Shown here: piece after piece, positions 25,608 to 33,363 of the stretch
Layout: the number at the start of each line of letters is the position of its first letter
Numbering within the stretch: position 1 is the stretch's first letter
Source: Kibdelosporangium sp. MJ126-NF4
GTDB lineage: Bacteria > Actinomycetota > Actinomycetes > Mycobacteriales > Pseudonocardiaceae
Direction: 5' to 3'
DNA: 64,000 nucleotides
Assembly (NCBI RefSeq): GCF_000826545.1
Contig: NZ_CDME01000008.1
Location: forward strand, 1,409,707-1,473,706
Translations under genes and position numbers: made by a program
Notes under the pieces: generated by a model
What the model was told of the DNA's origin: nothing
The model's input: only the letters and a program-made list of their open reading frames with translations
Databases searched by the model: none

Positions 25608-26923
25608 CGTGTCCTCGCTTTGTCATCGCTTGTGTCAACGGCCGAGAGCATGGTGAATTGGCCACTGAGCCGTTTCACCTTGTCGTAAAGGTAAAATGGT
25701 CGTGCCGCCGCAACGAAACTTTCAGCTGATGAGTAGCCACGTTGGAGTGCGATATCGGAAAGGCCACACCCCTGACCAAGACGACTCATAAACCAGTCGG
25801 TAATATTTTGTTCCGCAAGATACGCCAGACTGACATCGGGTCGCGCACGCTGGACCGCCTTGTTGAAAACCAGCACGTCTCGAACCCCTGACCGAGCTCG
25901 CTCGAAAGCAGGGGTTGACCGCAGCGCATCAAGAAAGGGGTTGTCGAAAAGGAGGGCCTGTTCGGTAAAGCCAGCCCGCACCATGACCCTGCTCGCCTGT
26001 TCGGTCTTCGGAAGACGCCGTTCATCGTTGGTGAGCCAGCGTTCGAAGCCCGTCAGATCCTGACCATCCCAGCAGGCAAGTGGCTTACGTCGTAGCTGCT
26101 CTGACCCGACCCGTTGATGGAATGCCGGATAGTCGGAGGCGAGCACACGACAGTAGTCGAGCACCAGGGCATCTGCGATGGGCCCGGCCTCTTCGTCGTC
26201 GGATCCCTCAGTTTCCGCCAACCAGATCTTGAGGTGCCGAGTTCGATTGATGGTCACGGCCTGCCGACTGTGCGTTGGTTGTCGACTTATCGCTTCGAGT
26301 AGCGTCAGCGCATCGTCCGTCTTCTGGTTTTCCTGGTTCGTCAGCAGTAGCCGAATGTGCGCGCGTTGGTCACGATCGTCGCACTGCTTGTCGACATGCG
26401 CGAGGATCGCCTCCAGCGTTCGATCAGCGAAAGGTACTTCTTTGAGGGACGATATGATGTTGTCCGCTCGAGTGCGCGAAATCATCGCTGTGGTAACGGC
26501 CTGCTCGAGTTTGTACCGCACGTTGACAAGCGCCTCTGTGAGCGGTGCGTATTCCTCAGCTGAGGTGGCATGCAGAACAGCGACCTCGTCGTCGGCAACC
26601 AGTACACCCGACCGGTAGTCCTCGAAGATCCTGCCGTGTCCCACCATGCCGAAGGCCGCGAGTTCCGCTCCGCGCAATGCGCCCATGCTGGCCGCACCAT
26701 GCACGGCCACACCGGACTCCAGCAGATGAAGAATCTCTTTGTGCCGCACTGCGGGGCGGGTCCGGAAATAGCCATCAACAATGCCGACCACGTCGCCGGC
26801 ACGCAGCCTCAGGGTGAGCAGGTCACCAGCGGCGACGGGCGGCCTGATCTGGAATCGTCGCGCGTAACGAGATCGGAGGTCGGGCCGCACGGATGGTCCG
26901 AGGAAGACGATGGTCTGGTTCAT
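25604..26923 (-). CDS. TfuA-like core domain protein, YcaO partner
   Basis: 439 residues. The N-terminal about 160 residues are TfuA core: 'FLGPSVRPDLRSRY', 'PPVAAGDLLTLRLRAGDVVGIVDG', 'RHKEILHLLESGVAVHGAASMGALRGAEL', 'GRIFEDYRSG' and 'DDEVAVLHA'. The remaining about 280 residues are mostly helical with no recognised motif. TfuA proteins work with YcaO enzymes to convert peptide amides to thioamides (in methanogen McrA maturation and in thioamitide RiPPs), probably delivering sulfur. The gene overlaps YcaO upstream and the radical SAM gene downstream by 4 nt each. This pairing is what points to thioamidation rather than azoline formation. Confidence 0.9.
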   Translation of the reverse strand: MNQTIVFLGPSVRPDLRSRYARRFQIRPPVAAGDLLTLRLRAGDVVGIVDGYFRTRPAVRHKEILHLLESGVAVHGAASMGALRGAELAAFGMVGHGRIFEDYRSGVLVADDEVAVLHATSAEEYAPLTEALVNVRYKLEQAVTTAMISRTRADNIISSLKEVPFADRTLEAILAHVDKQCDDRDQRAHIRLLLTNQENQKTDDALTLLEAISRQPTHSRQAVTINRTRHLKIWLAETEGSDDEEAGPIADALVLDYCRVLASDYPAFHQRVGSEQLRRKPLACWDGQDLTGFERWLTNDERRLPKTEQASRVMVRAGFTEQALLFDNPFLDALRSTPAFERARSGVRDVLVFNKAVQRARPDVSLAYLAEQNITDWFMSRLGQGCGLSDIALQRGYSSAESFVAAARPFYLYDKVKRLSGQFTMLSAVDTSDDKARTR

Positions 26924-28065
26924 GCCCCGTCCTTTATCTGCAGGCCAGGTGCCACCACCCGGACGACCGGTATCCCGATCTCGGGTCTCGACAGGTCGAC
27001 AACCAGAGGCGAATGTCCGGTCTTGTGACGCACCAACGAGTTCAGCACCCGCACGTCCTCGGCGAACGACGACGTGGCCAAGGATTCGACATCAGTGAAC
27101 AGCCGGGTTGGCGCCGGCCGGTTGAGCAGCGGATCACTCAACTTGCGGCGGGTCCCCAGCCACGCGTAGATCGAGTGGGCAATGTCGTCCCTGGCACCGG
27201 CGATCAGCGTCAGCCTGGACTGTGCGGCCTCGGTAAGCGCGCGGCTGAGTGCCACCTCCGCATCAAGGTGACAGCCTGCGCCGGCGAAGACGTGCGGAAG
27301 CGTTCGCGACCAGACAGCTGCCTCGAAACAGGGAAGCCCGACCAGGTCGCTCAGATCTCGTACGACCACGCTGGTGTCGGAGCGCTCGAATCGCTCAACG
27401 AGACTCGCACAACCTTCGTCCAGCCCGGTGAGGTGAAGCCGGCGGCCCCGCCAGTCGTGCCCCGCACGTGCCAGCGCATCCCGTTCCAGCAACTCGCACA
27501 ACGCGTGCACAACTGCTTCTTCCCAGGTGTTTCCACTGGCAAGACCGTTGGAACTGACGTAGAACAAAGGGAAGACCCAGCGAGTCTGATCAGTGGAGTC
27601 CAAGCCAACGCACAGCCGCGGGAGCCAGGTCGCGTCGCCGCCAAGCGCAGATGTGGCTCGCACCCACGACAGCCGCAGCCCAGGTGGTGGTGTGCTGCTT
27701 TTTCGTAGCGCCAGATCGGAAACGCGGTAGGACAAGTTGTCCTCCATCTCCCAGATGGAGGCATAGACCTCGTCGAACTCCGCTTCCTCCGCGTGCCACA
27801 GCTCGATGCTCTCCATCGCCGCGGAGACCATGGCGAGTTCGAGGGTGACGCCCTTGCCCTGAGAGACTGACAATGTCCGGGAGTTCGGACGCACCGCCTG
27901 ACACACTGGAATGCCAATGTCGTCGAGGCCGGTCACATCGGCGACCCTGGTTATTCCCAGTGCATCGAAGTGTTTTTCGATCTTACGCATGGTCACATCC
28001 GGTGGACAGGACCGATGGGTACCGAACGTGATCGTCTTCTGACTGGCGAATGCGCTTGCGCTCAT
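26920..28065 (-). CDS. YcaO-domain cyclodehydratase/thioamide synthetase
   Basis: The start at ATG 28065 is preceded by AAGGAAG; the frame stays open to 28122 but without a better start. In the 381-residue product the YcaO ATP-binding segments are visible: SAAMESIELWHAEE (about 81-94), ALCELLERDAL (about 188-198) and ALTEAAQSRLTL (about 276-287). The C-terminus ends 'VVRVVAPGLQIKDGA' and lacks the proline-rich PxPxP tail of azole-forming YcaOs, as in many TfuA-dependent ones. YcaO activates the peptide backbone carbonyl by ATP-dependent O-phosphorylation; with TfuA, sulfide then gives a thioamide. The start is 75 nt after the precursor stop, with a hairpin between. Confidence 0.92.
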   Translation of the reverse strand: MSASAFASQKTITFGTHRSCPPDVTMRKIEKHFDALGITRVADVTGLDDIGIPVCQAVRPNSRTLSVSQGKGVTLELAMVSAAMESIELWHAEEAEFDEVYASIWEMEDNLSYRVSDLALRKSSTPPPGLRLSWVRATSALGGDATWLPRLCVGLDSTDQTRWVFPLFYVSSNGLASGNTWEEAVVHALCELLERDALARAGHDWRGRRLHLTGLDEGCASLVERFERSDTSVVVRDLSDLVGLPCFEAAVWSRTLPHVFAGAGCHLDAEVALSRALTEAAQSRLTLIAGARDDIAHSIYAWLGTRRKLSDPLLNRPAPTRLFTDVESLATSSFAEDVRVLNSLVRHKTGHSPLVVDLSRPEIGIPVVRVVAPGLQIKDGA

Positions 28066-28083
28066 GGCGGCTTCCTTTTCAGG

Positions 28084-28128
28084 GGCAGGTGCGCCCGGAA
28101 CCGGATAAGCTTCCGGACGCACCCTGCC
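28084..28128 (-). terminator. attenuator-like hairpin between precursor and modification genes
   Basis: Arms 28084-28100 and 28111-28128 pair over 16 bp with one C-A mismatch and one bulged base around a 10-nt loop. It begins 12 nt after the precursor stop. RiPP operons often have such a structure to make much more precursor than enzyme mRNA; no U-run follows. Confidence 0.65.
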
Positions 28129-28140
28129 ATTTCGCCTGAC

Positions 28141-28239
28141 TCAGTCGTGCAGCGTGAACGTGCCCTCGGGCTCCGCGGCCATCTCGGCCGTGTCGAGGTC
28201 ACTCGCGAGCAGGCGCAGATCCTGCTGAATCTGGTCCAT
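28141..28239 (-). CDS. RiPP precursor peptide, 32 aa
   Basis: A short ORF, below the size ordinary gene callers report, with an excellent ribosome-binding site: AAGGAGG at 28244-28250, 4 nt before the ATG. The product begins MDQIQQDLRLLASDLDT, continues AEMAAEPE and ends GTFTLHD. The first half is amphipathic and acidic (DLRLLASDLD), a typical leader for recognition by an RRE/PqqD domain; the last seven residues hold Thr, Phe, Thr, Leu and His and are the likely core. There is no Cys or Ser in that tail, so azole or lanthionine chemistry is unlikely, fitting backbone thioamidation plus C-methylation. It is the first gene before YcaO-TfuA-radical SAM-P450-MFS. The leader/core boundary is inferred. 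Confidence 0.85.
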   Translation of the reverse strand: MDQIQQDLRLLASDLDTAEMAAEPEGTFTLHD

Positions 28240-28468
28240 TGTTCCTCCTTGATACGAGAGGGTATTGAGACAGATTTACTCGACACCAAGTATGTGCACA
28301 TACCGGGTAGGTCGAGATGCGTAAATCCGCCTGCCATTGACCGCCACCCTGTGCACACAAAGAAGCCGGATAGACGGCGGACAAAATATAACGATCGTGA
28401 CTTTATCGGTCTCGAAAGGAGGCGGTCAACCGGCCAACCCGGGAAGAATTCGGGAGAAAGGCCCGCGC

Positions 28469-28500
28469 CGTATAGGAGCGTACCCCCTTGCATGCGTACC
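28469..28500 (-). promoter_or_regulatory. putative promoter of the RiPP operon with a heptamer direct repeat
   Basis: Read on the minus strand, GGTACGC occurs at 28500-28494 and again at 28484-28478 (16-nt spacing), 3 nt before a TATACG (28474-28469) that could be a -10 element. A -35 hexamer is not obvious, suggesting activator dependence. The transcript would have a leader of about 220 nt before the precursor; nothing else was found in 28251-28621. Confidence 0.4.
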
Positions 28501-28621
28501 AGCTTGACTGTCATAATCTGGCCCCTGTCACTCGCTGATCATGTCCATAATGGAGCCCAGGCGCGAACCGGGTGCAGAGCATGAATTGAGGGGAAGACCG
28601 CGGCTTCATGACTACGTCCCG

Positions 28622-29728
28622 TCAAGCCGGGCGGCTGAACGCCGCCAGGTACCCGTCATCGACCATGGGGGCGGAGACGATTTCGGGTACCGGCGCGAGC
28701 AACTCCGCCAGAAAGTCGATCTTCTCCCGTTCGGCCGACAGCGGGCGGTGAACTGCCCCCAGCCGGTGGACGGCGAAATCGGCTACCAGATCGTCCATGA
28801 TCGGCTGCGGCACCTGTGGGTCGGAGTCGTGCTCACTCATGATGAGGCCGAGCATGCGTGCGTGAACGAGCGTGACCGCCTCATCGTGGGTGAACGAGCC
28901 GTCCGGCCGCCCCCGCCACAGCTCGCCCAGATCCTGCTCGACCCGCTCAGCCAGTGTCCGGGCAGGACGTGCGAACGCGGGTGAACGCGCAGCATTGCGT
29001 GCCACTTGATAGGCCATCACGGAGTTGTCGCCCGCGAAGGTCACGTTGACCTCGAAGTCGGTCCGCAGGGTAACGATCTGGTTGTGGCTGTGGAATCCTT
29101 GCGACCCACACATTTCACGGCATGCAGCCAGGACGTCCAGGACCAGCCAGGAAGCGCGAGGCAGCGCAGCAGGACCGGGTACTGCCGGTCGCGGAACAGT
29201 GGTTCGTTCAGAAGAACCTTTCGGACCGGCGACCGGCGGATCTCCGCGGTGTCCGGCGAACCGCCACGTGAGGTGGGCCGCGAGTTCGGCGGCCCGTGCT
29301 CCGGCGCTGAGCGGGAAAACCCGCTCCTGGACGAAGGTCTCGATGGACCTCACGAAGCGGGCGTTGGCGTCAGGGAGGGTGCTGGAGAAACGCCCGTCCG
29401 CGTCGATCCGCGAGTACCGCGCCATCAGCGCTTCGCGCGGGAGCCGGACCCCGGTGAAGCGGGCGCCACCGACCTGGTGGGCTTGGATGCCGCCTTTCGG
29501 GTCGGACGAAAGAATCGTGATGCCCGGAAGCGGTGGCTCGTTCTCCTTGGCGCGCAGCGGTACCCGGAACCAGTGGTGGCCTTGCTCCTGGCCGTCGACG
29601 ACGAGGCGGGCCAGGACCATACCGACGGTTGCGGCGTGCTTGATGTTGCCGATCCAGAACTTGCAGGCGGCATTGGTGGCGGGCGACCTGCTCGGGGTCG
29701 CCGTGGTTGAACAGCGCACTCCCCGCAA
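28622..29728 (-). pseudogene. acyl-CoA oxidase, N-terminally truncated
   Basis: The frame shows the middle and C-terminal parts of an acyl-CoA oxidase: 'CKFWIGNIKHAATVGMVLARLVV', 'PLPGITILSSDPKGGIQAHQVGGARFTGVRLPREALMARY', and the C-terminal 'CREMCGSQGFHSHNQI' and 'VNVTFAGDNSVMAYQVAR'. The first about 200 residues, with the N-terminal helical domain and the start of the FAD-binding part, are absent, and the first codons (MRGVRC...) are not family sequence. Upstream 29729-29950 has only out-of-frame fragments. Full-length family members are around 600-700 residues. Fatty-acid oxidation by this product is unlikely. It lies upstream of the RiPP operon on the same strand but is not coupled to it. 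Confidence 0.7.
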
Positions 29729-30063
29729 TGAGATGGTCCGTGATGGACGATGCCCGGTCCGGCAGGACCATCATTGATCAAGCCACTCCCCAGACGACAG
29801 GGAGTGCAGGCCTGCTCCGAACGGGCAATGTTCCCGACTGTCTCGGGCCGGGGGAGGAGCGTCCAATGTGGACATGTCCCGAAATCGCGGTGTCCCAACC
29901 GGCCTTGCGGATCAGTACTTCCCGTCCACTGCGGTGAGCAGCACCCCACTCGGTTCAGATGCTCCGGGACGGCAGTTCTTCGCCTGTCGGCCTTTGTTGA
30001 GAGAGTTCTAAGGGCTGTTCTCCTACGGTGCGCTGGTCAGATCGCCAGGACGAGGGATGTGTG
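29729..30063. other. intergenic region with decayed 5' end of the acyl-CoA oxidase gene
   Basis: No intact gene. Minus-strand fragments such as 'DHLIAGSALFNHGDPEQVA' may be leftovers of the missing oxidase N-terminus in shifted frames. The last about 60 nt before 30064 presumably contain the promoter of the exported protein; no clear hexamers were seen. Confidence 0.35.
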
Positions 30064-30687
30064 ATGGACGCTGAGAAGAACACGGGCCGTCGAGTCGCGC
30101 TGGGTGCGCTCGCCGCGGCAGGTGCCACGCTCGCCGGGGCGGTCACGACCAGCCGAACCGCCGAGGCCGACTCGACGGCCGCCGGTGGCCGGAAAGTCCG
30201 GGAGACCTTCAAGGTGGTGGACAAGCGAGGGCAGCAGCGTTTTCTGCTCAGTGCCACCAAGCCACCCCTCATCATCGACGGAACGACGATCCCGGCGGAT
30301 CGCCGATCAGGGCCGGAAAACGGGAGTTACTTCATTTTCAATGACGAGAACGGCGATGAGAAAGGAGGCCTGTTGGTCTCGCCGACCGGTGGGCACATCG
30401 CCTTCGACTACCCGCATGCGGTCGACGGGATCCGGCTCACCTTGAAGGCGGAGAACGGCAAGGGAGGAGCGGGTCTGGAGATCAAGGGAGTGCCCGATCC
30501 CAGTGGTGGCAGCCAGGCCAAAGCGGTCCCGCGGGCCGCGCTCGGCGCGCACACCGCCTTCGGTGCTCAGCTGATGATCGCCGACTCTCAAGGACGGCCC
30601 CGTATCGTGCTCCAGGTCGATGAGCACGACCAGCCGACGATCAAGGTACTCGACGAACAGGGCGCCGTCGTCAAGCAACTGTTCTGA
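30064..30687 (+). CDS. exported protein of unknown function with Tat-like signal
   Basis: 208 residues from ATG 30064 (GTG 30061 also possible). The N-terminus NTGRRVALGALAAAGATLAG resembles a twin-arginine signal with a short n-region, and cleavage after 'TAEA' or nearby is plausible. The mature part is rich in beta-type stretches: 'ETFKVVDKRGQQRFLLSATKPPLIIDG', 'GSYFIFNDENGDEKGGLLVSPTGGHIAFDY' and 'LMIADSQGRPRIVLQVDEHDQPTIKVLDEQG'. The recurrent turn-strand pattern suggests a small beta-propeller or beta-sandwich. I do not recognise a family. It stands alone between the oxidase relic and a convergent regulator. Confidence 0.7.
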   Translation: MDAEKNTGRRVALGALAAAGATLAGAVTTSRTAEADSTAAGGRKVRETFKVVDKRGQQRFLLSATKPPLIIDGTTIPADRRSGPENGSYFIFNDENGDEKGGLLVSPTGGHIAFDYPHAVDGIRLTLKAENGKGGAGLEIKGVPDPSGGSQAKAVPRAALGAHTAFGAQLMIADSQGRPRIVLQVDEHDQPTIKVLDEQGAVVKQLF

Positions 30688-30761
30688 CCGACGACACCGA
30701 TGAGGCCGCTCCGTGCCGCCTACTGTGGGACGACCACCCGATGCGGCCGATACTTACTCGA

Positions 30762-31514
30762 TCACCCCAAGGTTTGGGTAACGCTTCTGAAGTCTGTGGA
30801 GGCGGTTGACGAGCTGTCCGCGAGGTGGGCCTGCCACCAGCGCTGGAGGGTCTGGATGATCTCCTGGCCGATGCGGTCGAGGAACTCGGCCGCATCGGCC
30901 AGCCGGGCACCGGCCGGGGTGTCGGAGCCGAGGAGCGTGGCGGTGCGGCGGGCGCCCGCGGCCAGCGCGGTGTTGCGCTGGGCGGTGGCCATCAGCGACC
31001 GGTACCACAAGTCGCCGCCCACGATGTACCGTTCCCGTCGGCCCGCAGTGTCATGCTCGCGTCGGATGAGTTCCTGCGTTTCCAGGTAGCTGACGGCTTT
31101 GGAGACTGAAGCCGGGCTGACCTGCAGCCGCTGCACCAGTTCGGCGGCGGTGAGGCTGCCGGTATCGGTGGCGTACAGGCAGGCGAACACGCTGGCCGCC
31201 ATCTGGGGCAGACCGGTCTGCGTCAGCACGGCCGTGAGCTCCGCGAAGGCGTCCGCGACTGCCTCCGGGGTGCGCCCGTACGGGTCTGCGGCCATCGGAG
31301 ACGGGACACCCTTTGGCCGACGCGCACGCCGTACGGAGGCCCGCTGTGCGTCCCCGGCCCGGTAGCCGGTGGGCCCGCCGTTGCGGGCCACCTCGCGGGT
31401 AACCGTCGATGTGGGCCGGCCCAGACTGCGGGCGATGTCGGCGTACCCGCGTCCCGCGGCCAGCCCCGTGGCGATGCACTGCCGGTCCTGTGGGGTCAGC
31501 CTGCCTCGGGGCAT
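30762..31514 (-). CDS. GbsR/MarR-type regulator with an extra N-terminal HTH
   Basis: 250 residues. The N-terminal about 60 residues (LTPQDRQCIATGLAAGRGYA; 'IARSLGRPTSTVTREVARNGG') are an HTH_38/IS30-like DNA-binding element. Residues about 85-250 are a GbsR-like MarR domain ('GLPQMAASVFACLYATDTGSLTAAELVQRLQVSPASVSKAVSYLETQELI') with a C-terminal dimerisation helix pair. Two DNA-binding heads in one chain are unusual outside actinomycetes. It is divergent from the DUF418 membrane gene, which it probably regulates, perhaps through the palindrome at 31700-31709. Confidence 0.85.
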   Translation of the reverse strand: MPRGRLTPQDRQCIATGLAAGRGYADIARSLGRPTSTVTREVARNGGPTGYRAGDAQRASVRRARRPKGVPSPMAADPYGRTPEAVADAFAELTAVLTQTGLPQMAASVFACLYATDTGSLTAAELVQRLQVSPASVSKAVSYLETQELIRREHDTAGRRERYIVGGDLWYRSLMATAQRNTALAAGARRTATLLGSDTPAGARLADAAEFLDRIGQEIIQTLQRWWQAHLADSSSTASTDFRSVTQTLG

Positions 31515-31699
31515 CGACGCTCAATCTCCTGCGACTCGCGGTGTCCAACTGTCGACAGTATTCCCGACAACACGACCATCGCAACACCGCCTCGACAACG
31601 GAGTTGCGTTCATCGACAGCGCTAACGCAAGAATTGCGTCCTTCTGAGCAGCTCATACGCGTCACCGGCAGTGTTCCGCGCGTTGACGAGATTGTAAAC

Positions 31700-31709
31700 G
31701 CTACGTAGC
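31700..31709. promoter_or_regulatory. palindrome GCTACGTAGC before the DUF418 gene
   Basis: A perfect 10-bp palindrome directly after TTGACG (31683-31688) and 52 nt before the DUF418 start. Its position near the +1 side of a possible promoter would suit a repressor such as the divergent GbsR-type protein. The -10 element is unclear. Confidence 0.4.
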
Positions 31710-31761
31710 TTTCGCACGACGTGAAGAGCAGGTCACCCTCGCGAACAGGACGACACCCGAC

Positions 31762-32952
31762 ATGACGACCGAACCTGTCCCCACCGGCTCCGGCCGCATG
31801 CCGAGGTCCGCCGATCCGGACACGTCGGCGGCCACCGGCGGCCGCTCGCTGGCTCCGGACCTCGCGCGCGGCCTGATGCTGTTGCTCATCGCGCTGGCGC
31901 ACGTACCGGGGTTCCTGAGCTCCTGGCAGTCCGGGATGCCGTTGCTCGACGACGTCGTCCTGTTCGTCAAGTCGCTGATCGCCGACAACCAGGCCCGCGC
32001 CATGTTCGTGTTTCTGTTCGGCTACGGCATGGGTCAGCTCGCCTACCGGCATCATGCCCGTGGCGGCGACTGGGCGGGCCTACGCACCCTGCTGCGGCGC
32101 CGCAGCCTCTGGCTCATCATCATCGGGTTCGCCCACACCATCCTGCTCGTGCCCATCGACATCGTCGCCATCTACGGCCTCGCCCTGCTGCTGTTCACCC
32201 CGCTGGTGCGCGCCCGGGACAAGACGCTCGGCTGGACCGCCGCCCTGACCGTGGCGCCCGCGACGCTGCTGCTGGCCTGGCAGAGCGTGACCGCGCAACT
32301 CGGCGCGCAGGCAGGCACGCCGGTCACCTTCGCGCAGATCATGGAGCCCACCTACGGCGCGCACCTGCTCGCCAACGCGACCAAGCCGGCGCAGGCGGTG
32401 ATCGGCATCGTCATGGTGCTGCCCGGAATGCTGCTGGGAATCTGGGCTGCCCGCCGACGGCTCCTGGACCGCCCGGCCGAGCACCGGGCGCTGCTGCGCC
32501 GCGCCGCCTTCGGCCTGCTCACCTTGGCACTGATCGGCAGGCTGCCCGCCGCTCTGTTGGCCGCCGGGGTGTGGGACAGCACCGCCGTCGGTGTGCAGTG
32601 GATGGTCGCCGTCGCGCACGACCTGACCGGATATGCCGGTGGCATCGGCCTGGCCGCCGCCGTTGGCCTGGCAAGCGCTCGGATCGGGGACAGGCACGGA
32701 CGGCTCAGCACTGCTCTGGCCGCGCTGGGCCAACGGTCACTGACGTTCTACTTGTTCCAGTCCGCTGTGTGGCTGGCGCTGTTCTACCCGTTCACCCTGA
32801 ACCTACGCGACCAGGTGAGTTTGGCCGGTAGCTATGGCATCGCCGCGGTGGTCTTCGCCGTCTCGGTGCTGCTCGCCGAATGGATGCGCCGCACCGGGCA
32901 GCGCGGACCGATGGAGCTACTGCTGCGCCGGATGTCCTACCCGCGGCGGTGA
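31762..32952 (+). CDS. DUF418-family multi-span membrane protein
   Basis: 396 residues with about ten membrane helices. The N-terminal 'LAPDLARGLMLLLIALAHVPGFL' and the C-terminal 'LSTALAALGQRSLTFYLFQSAVWLALFYPF' match DUF418, with the characteristic 'NQARAMFVFLFGYGMGQL' loop. The fold resembles membrane-bound acyltransferases/heparan acetyltransferases, but function in bacteria is unproven. It is divergent from a GbsR-type regulator, a frequent pairing for DUF418 proteins in actinomycetes, so it is likely induced by a small molecule or envelope stress. Confidence 0.88.
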   Translation: MTTEPVPTGSGRMPRSADPDTSAATGGRSLAPDLARGLMLLLIALAHVPGFLSSWQSGMPLLDDVVLFVKSLIADNQARAMFVFLFGYGMGQLAYRHHARGGDWAGLRTLLRRRSLWLIIIGFAHTILLVPIDIVAIYGLALLLFTPLVRARDKTLGWTAALTVAPATLLLAWQSVTAQLGAQAGTPVTFAQIMEPTYGAHLLANATKPAQAVIGIVMVLPGMLLGIWAARRRLLDRPAEHRALLRRAAFGLLTLALIGRLPAALLAAGVWDSTAVGVQWMVAVAHDLTGYAGGIGLAAAVGLASARIGDRHGRLSTALAALGQRSLTFYLFQSAVWLALFYPFTLNLRDQVSLAGSYGIAAVVFAVSVLLAEWMRRTGQRGPMELLLRRMSYPRR

Positions 32953-32981
32953 CATGTACGGCTGCTGAAGGGGCAATATTT

Positions 32982-33061
32982 GCGGTAGCCTGCCGGTTGA
33001 TCTTTTGTAGGCGGCCAATTGGGTAAACTTCTGCGGTATCCCCCGCTCAACTTTGGCGGTA
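32982..33061 (+). promoter_or_regulatory. direct repeats GCGGTA upstream of the SARP regulator
   Basis: GCGGTA occurs at 32982-32987, 33033-33038 and 33056-33061. The last two extend to GCGGTAT and are 23 nt apart, about two helical turns, so they present the same DNA face. SARP proteins bind direct heptamer repeats with turn-related spacing, so an autoregulatory site is possible. They lie 300-380 nt before the start at 33364, and the remaining region holds no gene. Confidence 0.35.
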
Positions 33062-33089
33062 TTTCCAGCGCCATCCCTTGCGCTGGAAA
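33062..33089. terminator. perfect 10-bp hairpin after the DUF418 gene
   Basis: TTTCCAGCGC (33062-33071) and GCGCTGGAAA (33080-33089) pair perfectly around an 8-nt loop, 110 nt past the DUF418 stop. It may terminate that transcript or form part of the SARP leader. Confidence 0.45.
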
Positions 33090-33363
33090 CCATAGTGCGC
33101 ATCCTCTTTTCGTCTCTCGTGCTTTGATGTACTCGGCAGGCATCGGGTAACAGGATGGGCGTCGACGACGATCCTGCTGGTGATCGGTTTGTGAAGCTCT
33201 GCCGCCGAGGGGTCGTACGTGTCTCACTGGGGATGTGACGGGCGCGGCTACCGTTCGGTGCGGCTGGAAGAGATGGTGGCGGACTCGAATTCCGCATATC
33301 TGCGACTTGTGCGGTGCCGGATGGACTGGTCATGTCGATTACTCATGTTCGGGGGAACAGATC

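Noticed and set aside
28062..28514. 150-codon minus-strand frame overlapping the precursor
   Set aside because: Out of frame with the precursor, no ribosome-binding site, random composition and it reads through the hairpin.
32941..33363. A start for the SARP gene at 33235
   Set aside because: The extra 43 residues are not family sequence; the winged helix begins at ATG 33364, which has a G-rich Shine-Dalgarno region.
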